Below the pieces are notes generated by a model that was not told where the DNA came from, searched no databases, and saw only the letters and a list, made by a program, of their open reading frames with translations. Both the position numbers and the translations under genes were made by a program. This document shows, one piece after another, positions 5,589 through 9,364 of a stretch of 9,364 nucleotides of DNA (position 1 is the first letter of the stretch; each line of letters starts with the position of its first letter). The DNA is from an uncultured Loktanella sp. (GTDB taxonomy: Bacteria; Pseudomonadota; Alphaproteobacteria; Rhodobacterales; Rhodobacteraceae): contig CAJXTP010000105.1 in assembly GCA_913061335.1 (NCBI GenBank), positions 1 through 9,364 of the forward strand, given 5' to 3'.

Positions 5589-7241
5589 GACGACACAAAC
5601 ATTGTCCTGTTCTTCCTCCATATCGCGGGGGCTGCGGCGCTCTTGATTTGGGCTGTACGCTTGGTGCGTACTGGGGTCGAGCGAGGATATTCAACACCTA
5701 TGCGCATCTGGCTGCGGCATTCCGCCAAGAACCGGTTGCTGGCGGCCGGCACGGGAATGGGCGCGGCGGTTTTGTTGCAAAGTTCCACAGCGGTTGCGAT
5801 TTTGGTCTCCAACTTTGTCTCGAAGGGCGGTCTGGCGACGGCGGCTGGACTGGCGATCATGCTCGGTGCCGATGTCGGATCAGCGGTTGTAACGCAGCTT
5901 CTTGTGGTGCGGCAGCCCATCTTGATTCCATTGTTGCTTGTGATCGGGATTACAGTTTTTCTGCGCGGTGAAGGCAGCAACACGCGGCAGATTGGCCGGA
6001 TCATGATCGGGCTGGCGCTGATCTTTGTGTCGTTGGACATGATCCGCGCCGCGACTGAACCGATGATATCCAATCCCGGAACACAGGCCGTCATGGCCTA
6101 TCTTAGCCGTGATCTGTTGACGGCCTTTGTCATTGGCGCTGTCTTCGCTTGGGGGGTTCATTCAAGTGTTGCGGCGGTTTTGCTGTTTGTAACGCTGGCG
6201 GGACAATCCATATTGCCAACCCCTGCAGCTGCCACAATGATCCTGGGGGCTAACCTAGGCGGAGGATTGATCGCATTCCTGCTGACTTATTCCGCACCAG
6301 CTGCGGTGCGGCGGATGATCATGGGAAATTTGATCTTGCGCGGTGGCGGTGCCGTGATGGCTGTGTTCGTCATTGCAGCGATGCCCGATCTCCTAGACCG
6401 GCTTGGCGCAACGCCCGCCCGACAAGCGATCAATCTACACCTTGCATTTAACCTTTTGCTGGCACTTGCAGCGTTGCCATTTGTTGGCCCGTTGACGGCT
6501 GCAATGACACGTTTGATGACGGACAAGCACAAAACGGATGACACCCCCCAAACGGTGAGCGCTCTGGACCCTTCCGCACTAGATCGGCCACAACGCGGAC
6601 TTGATTGCACCACACGTGAATTGTTGGGGATGGGTCAAAAAATCGAACACATGCTTATCTCGACCGAACCACTCTATGACCGCTGGAGCGACTCATCCGC
6701 CAAATCGATCCGCGATCAGGATACGGCAATCCAGAAGATGCATCTTGATGTGAAATTATATCTTGCTCAGCTGGGCAAAAAGGGCCTCGACGAAGAACTT
6801 GGCCAACGCTCAATGGAGTTTGCATCGATATCCGCCAGCCTCGCCTCCGCATCAGATACCATAACCCGGATCATGCTGGACCTCGCCCAGCGATTGGACA
6901 CACAAAACCTCAAATTTTCCACGCAAGGACGTGAGGAAATTGGTAATTTTTCGGATCGCGTTCATAACAACGTGCAGCTGGCTTTGAATGTCATGATGAA
7001 CCAGAATCCAGCTGAGGCGCGCGAACTTGTTGAAGCAAAAGAAAAAGTGCGAAAAGTCGAACAGAAATTACAGCGTAGTCACATTGGCAGACTGCGCGAA
7101 GGCTTGGTCGATAGCATTGAAACCAGCAATATCCACCAAGAAACACTTAGGGCGCTAAAGCAGATAAACACTGCGTTTTCGCAGGTTGGATATCCGATAC
7201 TTCACAAGTCCGGGGATCTATTGAAAAGCCGCCTGACTTAA
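5586..7241 (+). CDS. Na/Pi-cotransporter-family protein with C-terminal PhoU-like domain (YjbB/NptA type)
   Basis: Inner-membrane phosphate transporter, 551 residues from a GTG start. The membrane half (about 1-305) holds two related Na/Pi cotransporter repeats. The first has QSSTA (65-69) with LGADVGSA (93-100). The second has HSSVA (192-196) with LGANLGGG (220-227), so a His replaces the first Gln of the usual QSS signature. The C-terminal part (about 345-545) is soluble and helical, like PhoU, with helices such as DQDTAIQKMHLDVKLYLAQL and a late IETSNIHQETLRALKQINTAFSQVGY. This two-part layout matches E. coli YjbB, for which phosphate export has been proposed. Next to a phosphodiesterase and GlpD, removal of phosphate liberated by organophosphate catabolism is a sensible role, but direction of transport cannot be read from sequence. 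It starts 16 bases after the phosphodiesterase stop and probably ends the first transcription unit or continues into glpD. Confidence 0.9.
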   Translation: MDDTNIVLFFLHIAGAAALLIWAVRLVRTGVERGYSTPMRIWLRHSAKNRLLAAGTGMGAAVLLQSSTAVAILVSNFVSKGGLATAAGLAIMLGADVGSAVVTQLLVVRQPILIPLLLVIGITVFLRGEGSNTRQIGRIMIGLALIFVSLDMIRAATEPMISNPGTQAVMAYLSRDLLTAFVIGAVFAWGVHSSVAAVLLFVTLAGQSILPTPAAATMILGANLGGGLIAFLLTYSAPAAVRRMIMGNLILRGGGAVMAVFVIAAMPDLLDRLGATPARQAINLHLAFNLLLALAALPFVGPLTAAMTRLMTDKHKTDDTPQTVSALDPSALDRPQRGLDCTTRELLGMGQKIEHMLISTEPLYDRWSDSSAKSIRDQDTAIQKMHLDVKLYLAQLGKKGLDEELGQRSMEFASISASLASASDTITRIMLDLAQRLDTQNLKFSTQGREEIGNFSDRVHNNVQLALNVMMNQNPAEARELVEAKEKVRKVEQKLQRSHIGRLREGLVDSIETSNIHQETLRALKQINTAFSQVGYPILHKSGDLLKSRLT

Positions 7242-7365
7242 ACCCAGTTGTAGAACAGTTTTCATTTTCAATGAACAGCCACGTGAAGGCTCGCTACAGG
7301 TTGCAATTTTTGAAGCGTAGAATTTCTCACGAAAACTCAGCTCAACAGACGGCAGGGAGGCCATC
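7242..7365 (+). promoter_or_regulatory. 124-base intergenic region upstream of glpD with possible operator and promoter elements
   Basis: This is the only sizeable gap inside the gene cluster. It contains an AT-rich inverted repeat TTCATT-TTC-AATGAA (7261-7275) that overlaps a tandem TTTTCATTTTCA (7259-7270), a pattern that could be a repressor site of the DeoR/GlpR kind or a simple RNA stem. TAGAAT (7318-7323) is a fair -10 match, but the hexamer at the proper distance (TACAGG, 7295-7300) is a poor -35. A strong GGGAGG (7355-7360) stands five bases before the glpD ATG. No GC-rich terminator with a T-tail follows the transporter gene. A separate glpD promoter is possible but unproven. Confidence 0.35.
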
Positions 7366-8982
7366 ATGTCGCCAAAAGATCAAACATCAGAAGTCGATCT
7401 CTTCGTAATAGGGGGTGGCATCAACGGCTGTGGCATTGCCCGTGATGCTGCCGGTCGTGGACTGTCTGTGTCACTGGCAGAAATGAGCGACCTGGCATCG
7501 GCGACATCATCTGCCTCAACCAAACTGTTTCATGGCGGGCTTCGATACCTGGAGTTTTTCGAGATCCGTCTGGTACGCGAAGCTCTGAAGGAACGTGAGA
7601 CACTGTTGAAGGCGATGCCGCATATCAGTTGGCCGATGCGCTTTGTGCTACCGTATCACAAGGATTTGAGGTTTGAGGGCGACACGCCTACATCGAAAAT
7701 ACTAAATTTCGTCATGCCTTGGATGCGCGGGCGTCGTCCGGCCTGGCTGATCCGCTTTGGCCTGTTCCTTTATGACAACTTAGGGGGGCGGAACATCCTG
7801 CCGGGCACGACGACGGTAGATTTGACGACCGATCCGGTCGGGCAGCCGTTAAAAGATCGGTATATCAAAGCATATGAATACTCTGATTGCTGGATCGAAG
7901 ACTCCCGTCTGGTCATCTTGAACGCGCGCGATGCCCAAGCACGCGGCGCGCAAATCATGACCCAGACCAAGGTTCTGTCGGCGAAGCGGGTTAATGATGT
8001 TTGGCATATCACAACCGAAGATCAGGGCACAAAAGAGACCCAGTTGACCGTCGCGCGAATGCTGGTGAACGCCGGCGGGCCTTGGGTCGAAGACATCATT
8101 CGTAACACGGTACGGATTACTTCATCTGAGCGTGTACGTTTGGTGCGTGGCAGCCATATCGTGACGCAAAAGCTTTTTGACCATGACAAATGCTATTTCT
8201 TTCAGGGTGAAGATGGTCGGATCATCTTTGCTATTCCGTATGAGACCGATTTCACACTCATTGGCACAACAGATTCAGATCATGATGCTCCGTCAGTCAA
8301 ACCAGAATGCAGTGAGGCTGAAGCGGACTATCTGAGGGCTTTCGCGTCGGGTTACTTCAAGCGACCAATCACTAACGAAGATATCGTCTGGAGCTACGCT
8401 GGTGTGCGCCCGCTATATGATGATGGGGTCAGCTCAGCGACCGCCGCGACGCGGGACTATGTTCTTAAACTAAATCAGGATGACGGTGGCGCGCCGCTGC
8501 TGAACGTCTTTGGCGGTAAAATCACGACCCATCGCAAACTGGCAGAAGCCGCGCTTGCCAAAATCTGCCCGTTTTTTCCTAACGCTGGTGCAGACTGGAC
8601 CGCTGGGATCAGCCTTCCGGGTGGCGATTTTCCGTTGGATGGTGTGATCGCTTTGATCCGGAGTTTACGCAAGAACTATCCATTTCTAGATGAAGTCTGG
8701 GCGCGGCGATTGGTCAGAGCTTACGGCTCCGAGGCGCGCATTATCCTTGGCGATGCAAAATCGACTGAGGACTTGGGCCGCAAGTTCGCAGCAACCCTGA
8801 CAGAGCGGGAAATCGTCTGGCTGATGGAAAAGGAATACGCCCGTACTGCCGAAGATGTGGTTTGGCGGCGTTCGCGGGCGGGGCTTCGGATGACGCAAGC
8901 CGAAATTGGCGAACTCGAAACTTGGATGAAAGGCGCCCGCACTTCTGATGCCTCACACCCCATCACGGATACAGCGCAGTAA
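7366..8982 (+). CDS. glpD: Glycerol-3-phosphate dehydrogenase, FAD-dependent, aerobic
   Basis: Membrane-associated flavoenzyme that oxidises sn-glycerol-3-phosphate to dihydroxyacetone phosphate and passes electrons to ubiquinone. The 538-residue product carries an N-terminal FAD dinucleotide-binding motif (VIGGGINGCGIARDA, 14-28) and the family segment SSASTKLFHGGLRYLE (48-63). Residues matching the E. coli active site are present: R60 and Y61, H264 (RGSHIV), R348 (AGVRPL), R363 (ATRDY) and K385 (FGGKITTHRKLAE). A C-terminal helical domain spans about 415-525. Compared with my recollection of E. coli GlpD (about 501 residues) it has an insertion around 101-124 (DLRFEGDTPTSKILNF and on) before RPAWLIRFGLFLYDNLG, and a longer tail. 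ATG at 7366 is set by GGGAGG at 7355-7360. Context: it would consume the glycerol-3-phosphate released by the GpdQ-like enzyme. No glpK or glpF is visible, consistent with feeding from phosphorylated substrates. Confidence 0.96.
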   Translation: MSPKDQTSEVDLFVIGGGINGCGIARDAAGRGLSVSLAEMSDLASATSSASTKLFHGGLRYLEFFEIRLVREALKERETLLKAMPHISWPMRFVLPYHKDLRFEGDTPTSKILNFVMPWMRGRRPAWLIRFGLFLYDNLGGRNILPGTTTVDLTTDPVGQPLKDRYIKAYEYSDCWIEDSRLVILNARDAQARGAQIMTQTKVLSAKRVNDVWHITTEDQGTKETQLTVARMLVNAGGPWVEDIIRNTVRITSSERVRLVRGSHIVTQKLFDHDKCYFFQGEDGRIIFAIPYETDFTLIGTTDSDHDAPSVKPECSEAEADYLRAFASGYFKRPITNEDIVWSYAGVRPLYDDGVSSATAATRDYVLKLNQDDGGAPLLNVFGGKITTHRKLAEAALAKICPFFPNAGADWTAGISLPGGDFPLDGVIALIRSLRKNYPFLDEVWARRLVRAYGSEARIILGDAKSTEDLGRKFAATLTEREIVWLMEKEYARTAEDVVWRRSRAGLRMTQAEIGELETWMKGARTSDASHPITDTAQ

Positions 8983-9014
8983 AGTACATCAAGGGCACAG
9001 GTAGGTGACGGCGT

Positions 9015-9030
9015 TCGATCTTTGGATCGA
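9015..9030 (+). terminator. Weak hairpin after glpD, possible terminator
   Basis: TCGATC (9015-9020) pairs with GATCGA (9025-9030) around TTTG, 32 bases after the glpD stop. The stem is only six base pairs, half AT, and has no T-run after it, so it is a poor intrinsic terminator. It is listed because it is the only stem close to the end of the cluster. Confidence 0.2.
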
Positions 9031-9165
9031 GATCCGCCTGAGGATTGCCGGACGAGAATATGTGTAGGCCTTTAAGTGTTTTACGGCAATTGCGGGCCGC
9101 TCCTGCCAAACGACTTAACAATTATGTTAGCAGTTTTCGCGATCTGTGAACTCGAACACGGTGCG

Positions 9166-9364
9166 GCGAAAGGTCAGTTCGGAATCCGCCGAGGCCAGTA
9201 ACTTCGAACGGCCGCTTCCACGACGCGTGGCTGCATCGCAGCATAAAACCTACTGCAGCTGCGAGGAAATGCTGCTTGAGCAATAGCCGCACGTGCGCAA
9301 GGCCGCTTCGTCCGCGTCTTTCGAGTTCATGCAATGCGCAGCGAAAGGGCGCTTTAGGTTCCAC
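9166..9364 (+). repeat. Imperfect internal repeats and tandem mini-hairpins
   Basis: A block beginning GCGAAAGGTCAGTTCGGAAT at 9166 recurs in altered form as GCGAAAGGGCGCTTTAGGTT at 9341, 175 bases on. GGCCGCTTC occurs at 9210-9218 and 9301-9309, each time followed by a CG-rich stretch. Between them are two five-base-pair hairpins sharing a base at 9230. The pattern resembles the degenerate, non-coding dispersed sequence often met between genes of Rhodobacterales, but that family assignment is from memory only. Confidence 0.35.

Larger units (their letters stand above)
8983..9364. other. Non-coding region downstream of glpD with short hairpins and imperfect repeats
   Basis: No convincing gene is seen in these 382 bases. 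The only longer open frame, on the minus strand (9122-9364), runs off the window edge, has no recognisable motif and an arginine/leucine-rich composition typical of chance translation. The stretch holds a weak stem TCGATC-TTTG-GATCGA (9015-9030), two adjoining mini-hairpins CCACG-ACG-CGTGG (9218-9230) and GCTGC-ATC-GCAGC (9230-9242), a 10-base palindrome CGCACGTGCG (9288-9297), and repeated words: GCGAAAGG at 9166 and 9341, and GGCCGCTTC at 9210 and 9301. It looks like decayed intergenic repeat material. A clear T-tailed terminator for glpD was not found. Confidence 0.55.

Noticed and set aside
5441..6161. Long minus-strand open frames opposite the phosphodiesterase and Na/Pi genes
   Set aside because: They are antisense to well-supported genes, and their composition and lack of motifs fit shadows.
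9122..9364. Minus-strand open frame of 80 codons at the right edge
   Set aside because: No motif, arginine-rich chance-like composition, no clear ribosome site visible, and it overlaps repeat-like hairpins.

Overview
The window looks like part of an alphaproteobacterial genome, most likely marine Rhodobacterales (roseobacter-type). I infer this from moderate GC, ATGA-coupled genes and the overall look of the proteins, especially the glycerol-3-phosphate dehydrogenase and transporter subunits. No taxonomic marker gene is present, so the placement is tentative. The first 46 bases are not genomic. They are the end of an Illumina P5 oligo, an 8-base i5 index and the complete Nextera read-1 adapter with its transposon mosaic end. 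The contig therefore begins in library adapter, and biological sequence starts at about position 47.

Layout, all genes on the + strand: (1) 47-1071, a LacI-family regulator that has lost its N-terminal DNA-binding helices to the contig edge. (2) 1068-4748, a complete ABC importer: periplasmic binding protein, two permeases and an ATPase, of the Fe3+/2-aminoethylphosphonate/polyamine type. (3) 4745-5569, a cytoplasmic GpdQ-type metallophosphodiesterase with a full set of two-metal ligands. (4) 5586-7241, a Na/Pi-cotransporter-family membrane protein with a C-terminal PhoU-like helical domain (YjbB/NptA type). (5) after a 124-base gap, 7366-8982, an FAD-dependent glycerol-3-phosphate dehydrogenase (GlpD). 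(6) 8983-9364, about 380 bases with no credible gene but with short hairpins and imperfect internal repeats.

The genes read as one pathway. The importer would bring in an intact organophosphate diester, plausibly a glycerophosphodiester such as glycerophosphocholine or glycerophosphoethanolamine. The phosphodiesterase would split it in the cytoplasm to an alcohol and glycerol-3-phosphate. GlpD would pass electrons from glycerol-3-phosphate to the quinone pool and yield dihydroxyacetone phosphate. The Na/Pi-type protein would remove phosphate released during catabolism. Control by a LacI-family (carbon-type) regulator, with no Pho box seen, suggests the diester is used for carbon and energy rather than only as a phosphorus source. 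The transporter is not of the classical UgpBAEC type, so this may be a non-orthologous glycerophosphodiester uptake module. The substrate is inferred from context, not shown.

Two strong RNA hairpins bracket the binding-protein gene (988-1019 and 2083-2108), the second directly beside the ribosome binding site of the first permease. This arrangement suits excess production of binding protein over permeases. The lacI/SBP, permease2/ATPase and ATPase/phosphodiesterase junctions are 4-base ATGA overlaps, which supports a single operon from the regulator to at least the phosphate transporter.
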